Notes: generated by a model not told the origin, from the sequence alone. A stretch of DNA of 64,000 nt from Siphonodentalium dalli (GCA_032622095.1 CP136068.1:117911509-117975508), one strand, 5' to 3'. Positions 22,001-32,700 are shown, numbered from the stretch's first letter. Program-made: numbers and translations.

Positions 22001-22207
22001 GCACCCGAACAAGTCCATAATATGTCTTTAAACATGTACATACAACTAATTTATGTATTCTGTCCCTTCAGGTTCCTCTTGGGTAGTTTTTACACTCGAT
22101 ACGAGACACTGCATTTCCTGGTGAATGCAATTATTCTTGGATTCGGCGTTCTGCCAAAGCTGCCGTACTTCCATGGAGTCAGAATCTTTGACATAAACAA
22201 ATATTGA
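15866..22207 (+). CDS. ORMDL: ORMDL family sphingolipid biosynthesis regulator (complete, 3 coding exons)
   Basis: Joining 15866-16039, 18136-18290 and 22072-22207 gives 465 bases: 154 codons plus TGA. The product matches animal ORMDL1/2/3 (153 residues) along its whole length: start MNVGVAHSE, central [23 protein letters not shown], and the near-invariant end [16 protein letters not shown] proteins sit in the ER membrane and bind serine palmitoyltransferase, lowering its activity as ceramide rises. Hydrophobic stretches at about residues 22-42, 44-66, 99-117 and 121-137 fit four membrane helices. Introns are 2096 bp (phase 0) and 3781 bp (phase 2) with GTAAGT donors. The ATG lies 23 bp inside the first exon, after a TTTTTCAG acceptor at 15841-15842, so a further 5' non-coding exon is expected upstream; I could not place it. 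Residue 13 is Thr where human and fly proteins, as I recall them, have Asn. Both introns are filled with MITEs. One, two or three paralogues cannot be told apart from here. Confidence 0.97.
16077..16288. mobile_element. H3 fold-back MITE in ORMDL intron 1
   Basis: TA at both ends, CAGTAATGCTCTAAGT and its complement, arms of about 98 bp meeting at GGGGAGAG. It starts 38 bp after the exon 1 donor. Confidence 0.9.
16416..16480 (+). mobile_element. Left half of an H2 MITE, split by an insertion
   Basis: CAAGTCTTGAAATAGTGTGT to GATGCTAAC. The remaining loop bases CCACT resume at 17041, after the element at 16481-17032. Confidence 0.7.
16481..17032. mobile_element. hAT-like element nested in an H2 MITE, exact 8-bp duplication
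   Basis: Ends CAAGGCTCAAAATA and TATTTTGAGCCTTG; ATGCTAAC directly flanks both sides (16473-16480, 17033-17040). A fold-back at 16600-16803 lies inside it, with 42-bp arms containing CTTAATTAAATTATACTTTT and outer ACTCTTTGCTCAAATT. Confidence 0.85.
16600..16803. repeat. Fold-back inside the nested hAT-like element
   Basis: Arms 16618-16660 and 16701-16743 are perfect complements or nearly so, around a 40-nt loop; outer 16-bp arms pair separately. Confidence 0.8.
17051..17165 (+). pseudogene. Fragment of a GLB1-family last exon plus 3' flank, in ORMDL intron 1
   Basis: Reads [14 protein letters not shown], against YNKIPYDEEFDWHREH at the C-terminus of the gene at 47198. DNA similarity continues past the stop codon (TGATGGGAAC here, TGATGGAAAG there) into an H2-type sequence: CTTGAATTAGTGTCTGTCAT, then GAGGTCCCCAGAGGGTG. 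About 53 bp is coding-derived. One extra base breaks the frame before the original stop. It lies on the plus strand between two H2 pieces, about 30 kb from the intact exon. It is a dead fragment; the source could be this gene or a paralogue. Confidence 0.8.
17435..18075. mobile_element. H2 MITE composite (three H2 hairpins)
   Basis: Ends AAGCCTGAGTTTAG and an approximate complement ACTCAGGCC. H2 hairpins lie at about 17465-17556, 17770-17860 and 17975-18055, with spacer copies of GGGGATATAGARAAACTAAAC between. It ends 60 bp before ORMDL exon 2. Confidence 0.75.
18136..18290 (+). CDS. ORMDL: ORMDL coding exon 2
   Basis: The acceptor is ATCTTCTAG and the donor GTAAGT is at 18291. The 155 bp encode [15 protein letters not shown], the [16 protein letters not shown] block and [10 protein letters not shown], ending with two bases of a split Leu codon. 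The length from IIH to KG equals that of the human protein, so no residue is missing at the junction. Confidence 0.96.
18385..18826. mobile_element. Relative of the 4449-4925 element, with a 25-base poly-C tract
   Basis: Shares TATTTGATTCGAGTCAAGGA, CATCAAAGCTCAGAG, GGAATCTGATGA, ATGGGGACC and GAGTACCTTTAAA with the element at 4449. Poly-C runs from 18403 to 18427. Confidence 0.6.
19030..19076. repeat. 22-bp AT palindrome, duplicated
   Basis: ATGTTTATAATTATAAACAT occurs twice with a 4-base spacer. Confidence 0.8.
19262..19705 (+). repeat. Diverged tandem repeat, about 210-bp unit, in ORMDL intron 2
   Basis: Two units each carry TTGAATC.ATAGGCACACC, ACATTTATTGGA.AATTGTTT, TGATGGGA.TAT and GATTTTACT blocks. 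Confidence 0.6.
20077..20102 (+). repeat. 26-base poly-G tract
   Basis: Uninterrupted G run after AACCCC in ORMDL intron 2; the length is likely to vary between alleles or assemblies. Confidence 0.9.
20369..20621. mobile_element. H1 MITE, TTAA-CCCTTTGAGTGCCAGG ends, one hairpin
   Basis: TTAA at 20369-20372 and 20618-20621; TIR CCCTTTGAGTGCCAGG and its complement. H1 hairpin at 20419-20487 with inner CGACC-ATA-GGTCG. Confidence 0.9.
20948..21119 (+). repeat. Tandem 69-bp unit, about 2.3 copies
   Basis: CTTCCAAATTCTCAAAAATG, GGGGTGGGCTTATCTACGAG and GACCACCCC blocks repeat at 20951 and 21020; a third partial TGGGCTTATCTTCGAGGATG follows. Confidence 0.9.
21269..21668. mobile_element. H1 MITE, TTAA-CCCTTTACCCAACA ends, two hairpins
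   Basis: TTAA at both edges; TIR CCCTTTACCCAACAGAAGG and the approximate complement near TTTGTTGGGTAAAGGG. Two H1 hairpins in opposite orientation flank an AT-rich spacer. Confidence 0.9.
22072..22207 (+). CDS. ORMDL: ORMDL terminal coding exon 3
   Basis: The acceptor TGTCCCTTCAG precedes [15 protein letters not shown] and the C-terminal [11 protein letters not shown], then TGA at 22205-22207. No AATAAA is visible in the 190 bp before an H2 MITE begins at 22406, so the 3' UTR is either short with a variant signal or runs into the MITE. Confidence 0.97.
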
Positions 22208-22405
22208 TTGGACAAGAGTCTTATTTCTACCACGGAAACCACACAGAATTATGACAGCATTTCTCCTACCTTGACTACAAGTAGACATAACCTACTATGA
22301 ACAAACAATCGGTTTAGGGTATACAATTTATATGCAGAAGATAATTGGCTTCCCATTTCAAAAGGTTAATTACTTGTACATGTGTGGTACACAATGACTA
22401 TCAAT

Positions 22406-22853
22406 TATGTCTGCAAATAGTGTGTCTATCATTTGCAGAATGAGGTCCCTAGTGGGTGAATTTAGTTATGCTAGCCGCATGGTGGGCTAGCATTTCCAAA
22501 CTCACCCTCTGGTGATCTCATTCTGCTTAGGCCTCATCTTCTGGCAAGTATCTATTCAGTATTTTCTCAAATTGTTTACCGTAGTTACTTTTTCCCTTCT
22601 GGTAAGTTTCTATATCCCCTAATTTGCAGAATATAACATTGCATAACCGAGGTGACTAATGGGTGAAAATCACCAACTTCAACTGAGAAACTTCAATCTG
22701 ACTCTAGGTCTCCCATAGCAGTTGAGGCCGAAGCAGAATGAGGTTCCCAGAGGGTGAATTTGGTGAAGCTAGCCCACTGCGGGATAGACTCACTAAATTC
22801 ATCCTCTGGAAACCTCATTCTGCAAATGACAGACACACTATTTGCAGGCTTGA
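22406..22853. mobile_element. H2 MITE with exact 8-bp duplication CTATCAAT
   Basis: CTATCAAT flanks it at 22398-22405 and 22854-22861. Two H2 hairpins point inward around a 200-bp spacer. It starts about 200 bp after the ORMDL stop codon. Confidence 0.9.
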
Positions 22854-22965
22854 CTATCAATAATAGTCTGATTTTTATCTTCAAGATTTGACACAACTTT
22901 AAACAAAAAACATGAGCAATCTGCGACTTAGAATGTTAAAATTAAGGTATTATCTTATCAGGGAC

Positions 22966-23035
22966 CAGCCTATCGAGGGCCACTTGGGGAGAGGACCAGC
23001 CTATCGAGGGCCACTTGGGAGATATCTTCTCCCTA
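22966..23035 (+). repeat. 33-bp tandem duplication
   Basis: GGACCAGCCTATCGAGGGCC plus ACTTGGG repeats twice. CTGTAGGCTGGTCC and AACTTCTCCCTA near 23720-23800 look like a decayed inverted partner. Confidence 0.75.
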
Positions 23036-23120
23036 AAATGTGTCACTTCTCCATATTTTTCTTCTGGGGAGAAATAACTTATTGCTCAAATACCAGTATC
23101 GATATTTCAAAACAGTATAT

Positions 23121-23574
23121 TTAACCCTTTACCCAACAGAACGGCCCTGTGCCAATGCATTCAGTTATATATGCGAGTCGACCATAGGTCGCCTCGCATA
23201 TATAAGAGAATGCATTGGCTTAACACATATTAAAAATGATAAAATTGTCAAAGAATGTAGAAAAATATTATAAAAAATGTAAGAAAAAATTATAAAATTG
23301 TTAAAGAATGTAAGAAAAAATGGTAAAAAGTGTTAAAAAAGATTTTTTTTAGGCCAATGCATTCTCTTATATATGCGAGGCGACCTATGGTCGACTCGCA
23401 TATATAAGAGAATGCATTGGCACAGGGCATAACTGTAACCATCACAATGTGGTAAATGAACCGGTTCCAATGATATCCATATTTGTATGGTTTTATTGAG
23501 ACAGACCGAAGATATTTTAGGCTGTTGAAGCTTTATTTGGGCGTTTTTGGCCGCTTTGTTGGGTAAAGGGTTAA
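23121..23574. mobile_element. H1 MITE, CCCTTTACCCAACA type, two hairpins
   Basis: Same subfamily as 21269-21668, TTAA at both edges. The spacer is longer through tandem copies of AAAATTGTTAAAGAATGTAA. Confidence 0.9.
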
Positions 23575-24165
23575 AGTGTTTTACTTATTACAATGGTATA
23601 TTTACTCATTAAAATTGCTTTATAAATGGGCTCTTGTATTGCATAATACTTATTGGATCGCAGAAAGGTGATGTTAGTGAGTAAATGGAACTTCAGCCAT
23701 CATGTCTTCTCCCTGATGACAGTCAACTTCTCCCTAATAATCCGATAGGGAGAAGTGATTTCTCCCAATTTGAATTCTGTAGGCTGGTCCTTGTCTCTTG
23801 TTAGGAAATTTTCTTAAGATGGAATGTGATTGAAATTTTGTATATGCAGTCCACCTGTTATGAGGGATGCCTTGAGAAGTGTACATACAGGATATTGAGA
23901 AACCCCATCTCAAAATCGTAAATGACGGGTATCCTAAAATAACAGATTGGACTGTCCAAAGATAGAGCAGGGTTTTGTACGCTAAAAGAAAGGTGCTTAA
24001 ATGGACCAAAGGCACTCACAGGTGGTAAATGGCCAAAAAGTATAATGTCTGTAAAAACATGACCACTAAGAAGACACGGAGAAATAGATACTGTACTGTT
24101 CTTACATGTATATTCATTATTGATAGTTCCCAAATTAAATTTTTTCGTAATTTTGAAACTTTTGT

Positions 24166-24249
24166 TACAGTAATGCCCTAAGTAATCGACTCCTTAACCA
24201 TAATTATGCTGTGGTTAAGAAGTCGATGACTTTATAGGGCATTACTGTA
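24166..24249. mobile_element. H3 MITE, internally deleted
   Basis: TA-CAGTAATGCCCTAAGTAATC and the complementary right end remain; the GGCTTGTTGCCATTCATC middle is missing. Confidence 0.85.
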
Positions 24250-24549
24250 TGTAAACAAATTATACAACGAACATCTCTTATCATTTAGTCAGTGGTAATA
24301 ATTTAAGTCTTGAATGTGATTTTCAGAATATTTTTCAATGATTTGACCTTTTCCAATGTTTTCCGTCTAGTTTTCATTAAACTTTGGGTATCTTATTGCT
24401 CTAATTGGACTTTTATCAGTATTTCCACTGAAATAGTAATGATTACATACATAACAATGGTTTTGACATGCAAAATCTCATATTTGGAGAGTTAATAAGA
24501 ATGACAATAAGAACAATGTCAATATATTTTTTCATGAACTTGTTGATGA

Positions 24550-24803
24550 CAAGCCTTGAAATAGTGTGCCTGTCATTTGCAGAATGAGGTTCCCAGAGGG
24601 TGAATTTAGTGATGCTACCCCGCATAGCGGGCTAGCATCACCAAATTCACCCTCTGGGAACCTCATTCTGCTGATGTGTAAGCAGAATGAGGTCCCCAGA
24701 GAGTGAATTTGGTGATGCTAGCACACTATGCGGGGTAGCATCACTAAATTCACCCTCTGGGGACCTCATTCTGCAAATGACAGGCACACTATTTCAAGGC
24801 TTG
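24550..24803. mobile_element. H2 MITE with exact 8-bp duplication GTTGATGA
   Basis: GTTGATGA at 24542-24549 and 24804-24811; ends CAAGCCTTGAAATAGTGTGC and its complement. Two H2 hairpins separated by only about 15 bp. Confidence 0.92.
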
Positions 24804-24902
24804 GTTGATGATAGTTGTTTTACAGACTTTTATGTTATTTCATATGAACCCACTTAAAAGACCTTGAGTCCCTTTAAAATGATGTCGGTCCTTGATAAGT
24901 CC

Positions 24903-25175
24903 TTAACCCTTTCATGAGGTTCATGATGGAAGCTGCCTTTGGTGCAGCATTAAAGATCCTGTTCCAGTGCATTCTCCTATATATGCGATTCTCCCATAAG
25001 GAACCTCGCATATTTTAGAGAATGCACTGGCTTAATAGGTCAAGGTAAATATTGTTAGGCCAATGCATTTTCTTATATATACGAGGCTCCATATGGGAGA
25101 CTCGTATATATAAGAGAATGCACTGGCACAGTGTTTTCACAAAATTTCAGGAAGCTCCAGTCATGGAAGGGCTTA
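24903..25175. mobile_element. H1 MITE, CCCTTTCATGA type, two hairpins
   Basis: TTAA edges. Hairpin loops here are TCTCCCATAAGG and TCCATATGGGAGA, a diverged H1 version with CCAGTGCATTCTC arms. Confidence 0.85.
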
Positions 25176-26319
25176 ATCCCACAAAAATTGTATTGTATGG
25201 GTCACTTTATTTGAAATTTGAATAAAAAAATCTTAGCTGCAATGTCATTCTGATAACAAAATTACTGTTGATAAGTTTACTATATATAAACATGGTGTTT
25301 CTGCCTTCCATAAAACATCTAACTGCCTGCACCGGCGCTGACATACAAATTGTCCACCATCCTGACTAAAAAATGCCATCGAAAAATACATTTTCAGCCC
25401 TTTTTGGGTATAAACTTGGAGTACAGTATGAATGGAGAAGGCCTGTAGAAGGAAAGAAATGTGTGTGGGTTAACTAGCCGAAAACACAGGTCAATTTCGA
25501 ATTTGCGTTCTGCCTGTCAATTTTCATCAGAGTTATGGCCCTTTGTTGGAATTATCACAGGAGTATTCAACCCCCAGTGATGCTCATGTTTAGTTTCTGT
25601 TTTCTCAACAATCCTACATTTGGTTTTTCTATTTGGACAAAATTTCTGGAAATTGGCCAAATATTTCAGAAAATGCCAAAAAATTGCCCAAGGGGGATAT
25701 CCATTTATAATTTCAACCCCCCCCCCATATATATCATGCATATATTGTCAGTAACACTTGTCACCATATTAATGTTGATATGTTATCATTATATCCGCAT
25801 TTATAATAATACATTTTATTATACGCTCAATGATGATGTATCCAAAAAATCGTAGTTAAATAAATTTCTATATCCTCTTCTAGCAGCTTCTAGGGGATAT
25901 AAAAATTTCTTTAACGACAATTGTTTTTCTCATATCTCCCAGAAGGGGATAGACCTGTAGAAGTTTTCAGTTTCACACTAGCTTGCACGAGCGACTGATT
26001 CACCTGTTTGTACTATGTTGCAAAATCCTCGCGAATCAGTAGTTATCCTTTACTGTTATTACCGTTACAATAAAAATCGATTTTGTTTTGAAATTCTACA
26101 TACTAATGATGGAAATAACTGGAAGAATATGCGTGCTGTTTTTCTGTAGATGGTGACGTGAACAGACAGCAATCAGTTGTTGGCTTTTGTACATTGTTTA
26201 AAGGCAATTATGAGAACAATTTACCGTTGCAAATTTCTTTGGAAATGCATATAATAAATAGAATTTCTAGTGTTTTTGAGTGGATACTGAAAATTATGTC
26301 ATTCGTGAACGAGACAAAT
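25176..26319. other. No gene seen
   Basis: AT-rich intergenic sequence. One CAGAGTTATGGCCCTTTG block (25510) of the mollusc-style repeat, and a CTATATCCTCTTCTAG / AGAAGGGGATAGA pair near 25870-25960. Confidence 0.45.
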
Positions 26320-26440
26320 GTTTATTTTCGTGAGTGGCTTACATATCAAATTTTCATTTTCGCGAGCGGCTTGTGTATCAAATTCTTGTTTTCTCAAGCG
26401 GCTTGCATTAAAATCTCGTTCTTGCTCACTCATGACATAA
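26320..26440 (+). repeat. Three diverged tandem units of about 42 bp
   Basis: Each has TTTTCGYGAGYGGCTT followed by A.ATCAAATTYT; the second and third read TTTTCGCGAGCGGCTTG and TTTTCTCAAGCGGCTTG. Confidence 0.75.
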
Positions 26441-26822
26441 TTATGATAAAACACTAGATATCCTCTATTCCATTTCATTGAACAACACAAAAGTTAGCAG
26501 ATGCTAATCAACTCTTTATTCTGTTGTTGGGACACTTATTTTGAGTATTAATACCATAGAATAGAAATCGCTATTTTTAGCATAAATTGTCATGCCATGT
26601 CCATAAAAACTAATTCTTTCTAAGATAAACCTAAACATTATAACTATTGGTTCCAATATAATTTTATAGTGGAAACTGAGACACATTATTATAAGAAAAA
26701 TTAAATTCTGATTTTGCCCAATATTAATTAAAATTTTTAGGACTGTACATGTATTTGATATGTTCTGAATTACATTTTTATTCCAGATTTTGTTATAATA
26801 TACAGTAAATTTCAATAGACTG

Positions 26823-27084
26823 TTAATCCTTTCATAACTGAGCTGAGCTAGTGCAGCATTAAATATCATGTGCCGGTGCATTTTCTTATATATGTGAGTC
26901 TCCCATTTGGAGCCTCGCATATAGAAGAGAATGCACTGGCATACAAGGTCAATATAAATACTGTTAGGCCAATGTATTCTCTTATATATTCAAGGCTCCC
27001 TATGGAAGACTCACATATATAAGAGAATACATTGGCACTGGATTTTTGCTAAATTTCTGGAAGCCCCAGTCATGGAAGAGTTAA
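26823..27084. mobile_element. H1 MITE, TTAATCCTTTCAT type, two hairpins
   Basis: TTAA edges; CCGGTGCATTTTC and CCAATGTATTCTC arms show several changes from the consensus, so this is an older copy. Confidence 0.8.
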
Positions 27085-27446
27085 TGCAATTTTTCTCCTG
27101 ATAATAAAAAGTTTCTTTAATAATCTGACAATAACCTTTTAAGCTCACATCTCAAGAATTCCCATTCAGATCCTATTATTGGATTCCCACATACCATTGG
27201 TCATGTCAGCTGCTGTGCACAATTTCACTGGTTATTGATGTCATAGCTCATTGCTAGGTAGAATTTAGACGACGACAATTACAAATGCAGATTCATGATG
27301 GGTAATAATTAAATTATGAGATTGTTGATAATTTTCCCATGCATAGTGCAATGTGACAAATACAATATTTGCATAATTTAAAACAATACAATTACTTAAC
27401 ACAGTCTAGAATACTTTACCTTTGAGTTTTTACCAGACAACGATAT

Positions 27447-27676
27447 TTAACCCTTGCATGACGGGAGCTGCGCTGGTTCAGCTTTAACAATCCTGTGCCA
27501 GTGCATTCTCTTATATATGTGAGTCTCCCATAGGGAGCCTCACATATATATAAGAGAGTGCAATGCATTCTCTTATATTATGCGAGTCTCCCACAGGGAG
27601 CCTCGCATATATAAGAGAATGCATTGGCACAGGGTTTTCATAAAATTTCAGGTGGCTCCAGTCATGAAAGGGTTAA
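27447..27676. mobile_element. H1 MITE, CCCTTGCATGACGGGAGC type
   Basis: TTAA edges. Two H1 hairpins lie nearly back to back without the usual spacer. Confidence 0.85.
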
Positions 27677-27873
27677 TAGATTATTTGTTTGTATCATGTT
27701 GTTTTTATAACTACTGCTAAATACTATGATTATTCCAAATGTTAACTGCACCAGGTATGTGCTCATATTTGGAAACAATTTGTTACTTCACCTTGAGAAT
27801 GCCCCGTTGTTCCTAGAATTGGGATCTGTTACAGATTCTTGGGACGTAAATCTTTAATATTATAATTGGCTAA

Positions 27874-28162
27874 TTAACCCTTTGAGTGCCAGGTGCGATT
27901 TTTGTATCAACCCATATACCCTGTGCCAATGCATTCTCTTATATATGCGAGTCGACCATAGGTCGCCTCGGCTCGCATATATAAGAGAATGCATTGGCCT
28001 AACAATTTTTCATCATTTGTTATTATTTTTTACAATTTTTTACAATTTTAATAATTTTTTTAAAATCTAAAAAAAAAAAAGGGTTTTTTTTTTTTTTAGG
28101 GACGATTTTACAGACCGTAAATTAGGGCCGATGAGATCGGCCCCTGGCACTGAAAGGGTTAA
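27874..28162. mobile_element. H1 MITE, CCCTTTGAGTGCCAGG type, one hairpin
   Basis: TTAA edges, same subfamily as 20369-20621 and sharing its GCCGATGAGATCGGCCCCTG right inner segment. The hairpin loop carries a CTCGG insertion. Confidence 0.9.
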
Positions 28163-28503
28163 AGAGACTTGTATAAACAATTATATTCACATACGGGCAA
28201 CCAATCTCAACACCACTGTCCACATGTAAAGCGATAAATCATCATTGTTAAAATATATATATTCCAGACTGAAGGTAAGCGAAAGCACGTCTCCATTATC
28301 ACAGCACTGGAGTGGCATCGTTGTCAAACAGTCTGAGTTTATCGTGTCAACTCAACTATTTAAAATACACTCTGCAAATTGTTTGTTTTGCTGAAGTCAG
28401 CAGTCTACGTGGTTGTGGTTTTACTTCTTTCGAGTTCATTTCAATAATGTCCATAACTATTTAAATATAAAAAAAAAAATTCTTCAAAACAAAATGGTGG
28501 TGC

Positions 28504-28578
28504 AGAGAATATATAAGAGAATGCATTGGCACAGGGTTTTCACAAAATTTCAGGAAGCTCCAGTCATGGAAGGGCTAA
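28504..28578 (+). mobile_element. H1 MITE right-end fragment
   Basis: Half hairpin TATATAAGAGAATGCATTGG, then CACAGGGTTTTCACAAAATT to ATGGAAGGGC. The left half is absent. Confidence 0.7.
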
Positions 28579-28964
28579 ATATATATTTGACCGCTCGACA
28601 ATTTGTCACCAACTGTGCTATTGAAGTCTGTATCATGCCGTTCTATGGAAGAAAATTTTCAATGGCAAATTTTCTGAAAATCAGTCAGTAAGTGTGGGTT
28701 TATTTATATTTAAATTATTTATTCCTGATGACACTCTCAGAGGCAGACTGATTATTACATTTCTATACAAAAATAGACAAATGCCATTGCAAGAGTTTCT
28801 ATGACTTTGGTTAATATTTTCAGAGAATATAAAATCTGAATTTCATGTATACCGACCTATATAATATTGATATGTGGAAGGTGACAAAAATGAAAATTAT
28901 TGTCAAATTTGAGGGCTGTAGATACTGAGTCGCTTTAATGAAATAGCTTCCTTCATTGTGATTA
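28579..28964. other. No gene seen
   Basis: Spacer between MITE fragments and the large duplication. Confidence 0.4.
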
Positions 28965-29016
28965 TTGATTATAATTAAATAAAATATTACAATTCGCTGT
29001 AGTCACCAAGTACACA

Positions 29017-29233
29017 TACAGTAATGATCTAAGTAATCGACTTCTTAACCACAGCAGAATTATGGGTAACTTTTCAGGATTTAGTCGGAAATATGGCTTG
29101 TTGCCATTCATCGGAAAGCTCTCCGCGAGAGCTTTCCGATGAATGGCAACAAGCCATATTTCTGAGTAAATCCTGAAAAGTTACCCATAATTCTGCTGTG
29201 GTTAAGAAGTCGATTACTTAGAGCATTACTGTA
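29017..29233. mobile_element. H3 MITE (duplication copy 1)
   Basis: TA edges; arms of about 100 bp paired around AGCTCTCCGCGAGAGCT. Confidence 0.9.
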
Positions 29234-29443
29234 TACTTAGAAACTACACTGAGAAACAAATTTTTTTTTTATGCAGTAACAATACAATTTAGAGATTTTG
29301 TTCGAAAACATTTTCCCTTTGATTAAATTAAATGCATTTTAATTAGGGAACTTCTTAATTGTTCAATAAAGTTAATGATGTTATTTGCTTCTAGTTGTTC
29401 TTTTAGTATTGCTACAATAATGTTGCCAAACGTGACAAAAAAG

Positions 29444-29836
29444 CTTGGATATAGTGTGTCTGACATTTGCAGAATGATGTCCCCAGAGGGAGAATTTAGT
29501 GACGCTATCACGCACAGCAGGCTAGCATCACCAAATTCACCCTCTGGTAATCTCATTCTGCTTAGGCCTCAACATCTATAGGAGACATGATTAGATTGAA
29601 GTCCCCCAGTTGAAGTTAGTGATGTTCACCAATTAGTCAGCTCATTTATGCAATTTATCTTCTGCAAATTATGGGATATAGAAACTGAACAGAAGGGAAA
29701 AAGTAACTAAGAACATTGTTAATTTGAGACTACAGATACTTCCCAGAAGAGGAGGCCTACTGTGTGGGATAGCGTCATTAAATTCACCCTCTTGGGACCT
29801 CATTCTGCAAATGTCAGACACACTATATCCAGGCTT
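29444..29836. mobile_element. H2 MITE (duplication copy 1)
   Basis: CTTGGATATAGTGTGTCTGA and its complement at the ends. The second hairpin has lost its left arm (starts at GGCCTACTGTGTGGGATAGC). Confidence 0.8.
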
Positions 29837-29887
29837 GACAATGTAGCTATACATGACAAACTCAAGTACAATCCATAACATTAGAAA

Positions 29888-29973
29888 AATAGCTGGCTAG
29901 CTGCACTGTGGCAGTAGTTGTTGACAGAACAATAGCTGGTTAGCTGCACTGTGGCGGTAGTTGTTGACAGGTC
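29888..29973 (+). repeat. Minisatellite, 2 units of about 43 bp
   Basis: Unit AGCTGGCTAGCTGCACTGTG plus GCGGTAGTTGTTGACAGAACAAT. Copy 2 of the large duplication has seven units at the same place. Confidence 0.9.
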
Positions 29974-30904
29974 TGCAAATCCCATTGATAACCAAAATAG
30001 CAACCACCAACGCGCTAGGCGCATGTGAATGATGACGTCATATCATTTTTTCTATATTTTCTATAGTGAAGAGCCAAATTCCGAGGGGCGTGTACGTTTT
30101 TTGTGTGAAATTGACACGTGACTTCCGGTTAGCAACTGTCTGGATATTGTAAAACTGCGGAATCGGCAGTGGACCAACAAGATTAAAATAATTGTCAACT
30201 TCACAACTTCTGAAGAATTCCAATTTTGTTAGTCAGCTTCAAACTCCATACAGCGCCCTCTAATTTATCACTGCGATTTATCTGAGCGGAGCGATCTGTT
30301 ACATAAATTATTCTTAGCATTATGTCGCCGATCAAAAGCAAATTTGGGGCACGGTGTGTGTGGTTGCTCCACTACGTCTCACGTATGATTCATATTAGTC
30401 ATATTCAGCTACCAGTACTACTCTAGTTAAATATGAATTATCTCTTCCAAAATACATTTTATACAGATTCCGGGGTTTAAAATAATAAATGAGTCGAAGA
30501 CACCTGTCTGAAAACGATTAAATCAATTATTATTGATTTTATATCAATATTTTCTTTTACAATGCGATAATCAATTGGGACATTTCATTGTTACTATTTT
30601 TAGAACAGACCATTATGAAACTTTCAGGTTATCTCAGATTGATATTGACTTCTTCCGCTTGCTATGCTCCAAACATTTTCGCAAGATGTTCCAAATTGAT
30701 TGCATGTATTATACCAGTAAATCTATATCTATTTGCGAATGTCTGTCTGTGTTTTATAGAAATTCACGGGGGAACCATCTACATAGCATCAAAGGTGTCT
30801 TAACAGGGGTAACTTTTTACGAGAAAGATAATGGTGCAGGTTAGAATTTTCTAAAGTGATGCCGTTGTTTTCAGGAACAGTGAAGGGGAGGGGCAGAATT
30901 TTTG

Positions 30905-31260
30905 TTTTTGTCGCCGATTGCCACCAAACTGATATGACTGACTTGATATGGGGAATAGATTGGTGTGGTTTAAATATGTCAAACATGCCACCGTTTGAGT
31001 CAGGGATGCATGGAAGGGGAGAGGGGGACCAGAATTGTTAAAAATAATTTTGGGGCCGATTTCCACCAAATTGATACACATTCTTCTCCATGATACAAGG
31101 AATCTAATTGTGTGATTTAAAGACTCCAAATTGGTGTCATTTGGGTGAGAGATGGGGGGGGGGGGGTGGGCACTAAATTTTATAATAATTTGTTTAGTCA
31201 CTGAATGCCGCCAAACTTATATATATAATCATCCCCATGGTATCAGGAGTATAATGGTGT
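30905..31260 (+). repeat. 140-bp tandem repeat, about 2.5 units (copy 1)
   Basis: Units begin GCCGATT.CCACCAAA.TGAT and alternate between two subtypes (CTTCTCCATGATAC and CATCCCCATGGTATC), giving a 280-bp higher-order period. Confidence 0.75.
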
Positions 31261-31722
31261 GATTTAAATCTTGTGGGTTAAGGACTCCACATTTGGTGTC
31301 TATATTTACAAATATCTATATCTGTCTGTTTCTATATAACTTCACAGGGACCATCTAGATGACACCAAAGATGTCTAACACAGGTAACTTTTTACGAGGA
31401 AGATTTATCTGCACCCCCCCCCCCCCCCCCCCCCCACTAAATTAATACACTTTCTTCTCTAATGATACGATGAATTGAATCAAATTTTGTGCCTCTTGGG
31501 TCATGGATGACGAGAGGAGGTGCACTAGCACTGATAAGGTTGATTTATTTGACGATAGCCACCAAAGTTACATAAAGTCATCTCCCAGGCCATCTCAATA
31601 TCGTTCTATGAAGTTTTTTGTGTTCAAATTTCACAATCTCGACAAATTAAGTCGAACAATTATATCTTCTCAACTGTCATATTTATATGGGGATGGGAAT
31701 CAGGTCATTCATATACATGTAG

Positions 31723-31831
31723 CTGAGAGCTTTCCGATGAATGGCAACATGCCATATTTCCAACTAAATCCTGAAAAATTACCCATAATTCTGCTGTGGT
31801 TAAGGAGTCGATTATTTAGGGCATTACTGTA
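31723..31831 (+). mobile_element. Right half of an H3 MITE (copy 1)
   Basis: GAGAGCTTTCCGATGAATGG to GGGCATTACTGTA with no left arm. Confidence 0.8.
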
Positions 31832-32019
31832 TTATATCCAGATATGGCTACTGTTATTATCTGGCTATTGTAGTTAAGGTAATTTCTAATTTCAACCTTG
31901 TCACTTTTTTTTCTGACTACTGTACCTAACGAGAGGCCGATCATGATCGGCAGATGTTTAACCCATACCTTGGCGATAGTGATCAGCTATTTTCAGTTTG
32001 GACCTGTTTGGACGCGAAA

Positions 32020-32700
32020 ATCCATAAGCCATAACTCCGTTTAAAAAAAATGGATCAAACCCAAATTCGAGCTCTATCTGTATATTGGGCTGAGAACTCA
32101 TACCAAATTTACATGCATCTCAATAAAAATGAGATATATCAAATGAAAGATATTTCTACTAAGTATCAGGAATGTTGAGAAGGGTTCTCTCTTAGAGCTA
32201 ACTGATATCACAGGTAATTAATTGTAAGCTGCTATGGTTATATATTGTAAGCATACAAATCTCAAATCTGTTAAATTCTTAGTTAAAAAGGGGCCATAAC
32301 TCTGGTATAAAAAACAGGATCTAACCCATATTCAAACTCGATCTGTATTTTGAGTTGAGAAACTCACATACCAAATTTGGTTCCTATCAGATGAATACTG
32401 GTTGATTTATCGAAGCATGAATTATATGTCAAAGGGCCATAACTCCATTAAAAATAATCCGATCAAACCCATATTCGAACTCGAACTGTATTTTAGGTGT
32501 AGAAACTCGCATACCAAATTTGGTTGTCATCAGATAAATTATTTTTTAGTTATTGTAGCATCCGTGAATTCTAAGTCGAAAAAGGGCCATAACTCCCTAA
32601 AAAAAACTCGGATCAAACCCATATTCGAACTCGATCTGTAATTTGGTCTGAGAAACTCATATAAAAAATTTGGTTCTGATCAGTTAGAAAATGTTCGAGT
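32020..32700 (+). repeat. Four degenerate units with CCATAACTCC and CATATTCGAACTCGA
   Basis: GGGCCATAACTC recurs at about 32030, 32290, 32425 and 32584, each followed by ATCAAACCCATATTCGAACT and CATACCAAATTTGGTT. The same unit reappears at the right edge of the window (63970-64000). Confidence 0.75.

Noticed and set aside
22912-28070. Repeated peptides with [20 protein letters not shown] in many short frames
   Set aside because: Translation of H1 hairpins, not a protein family.
31503-31877. 124-codon frame present in both copies of the 6-kb duplication
   Set aside because: Its second half is the right arm of an H3 MITE; conservation reflects the duplication, not coding selection.
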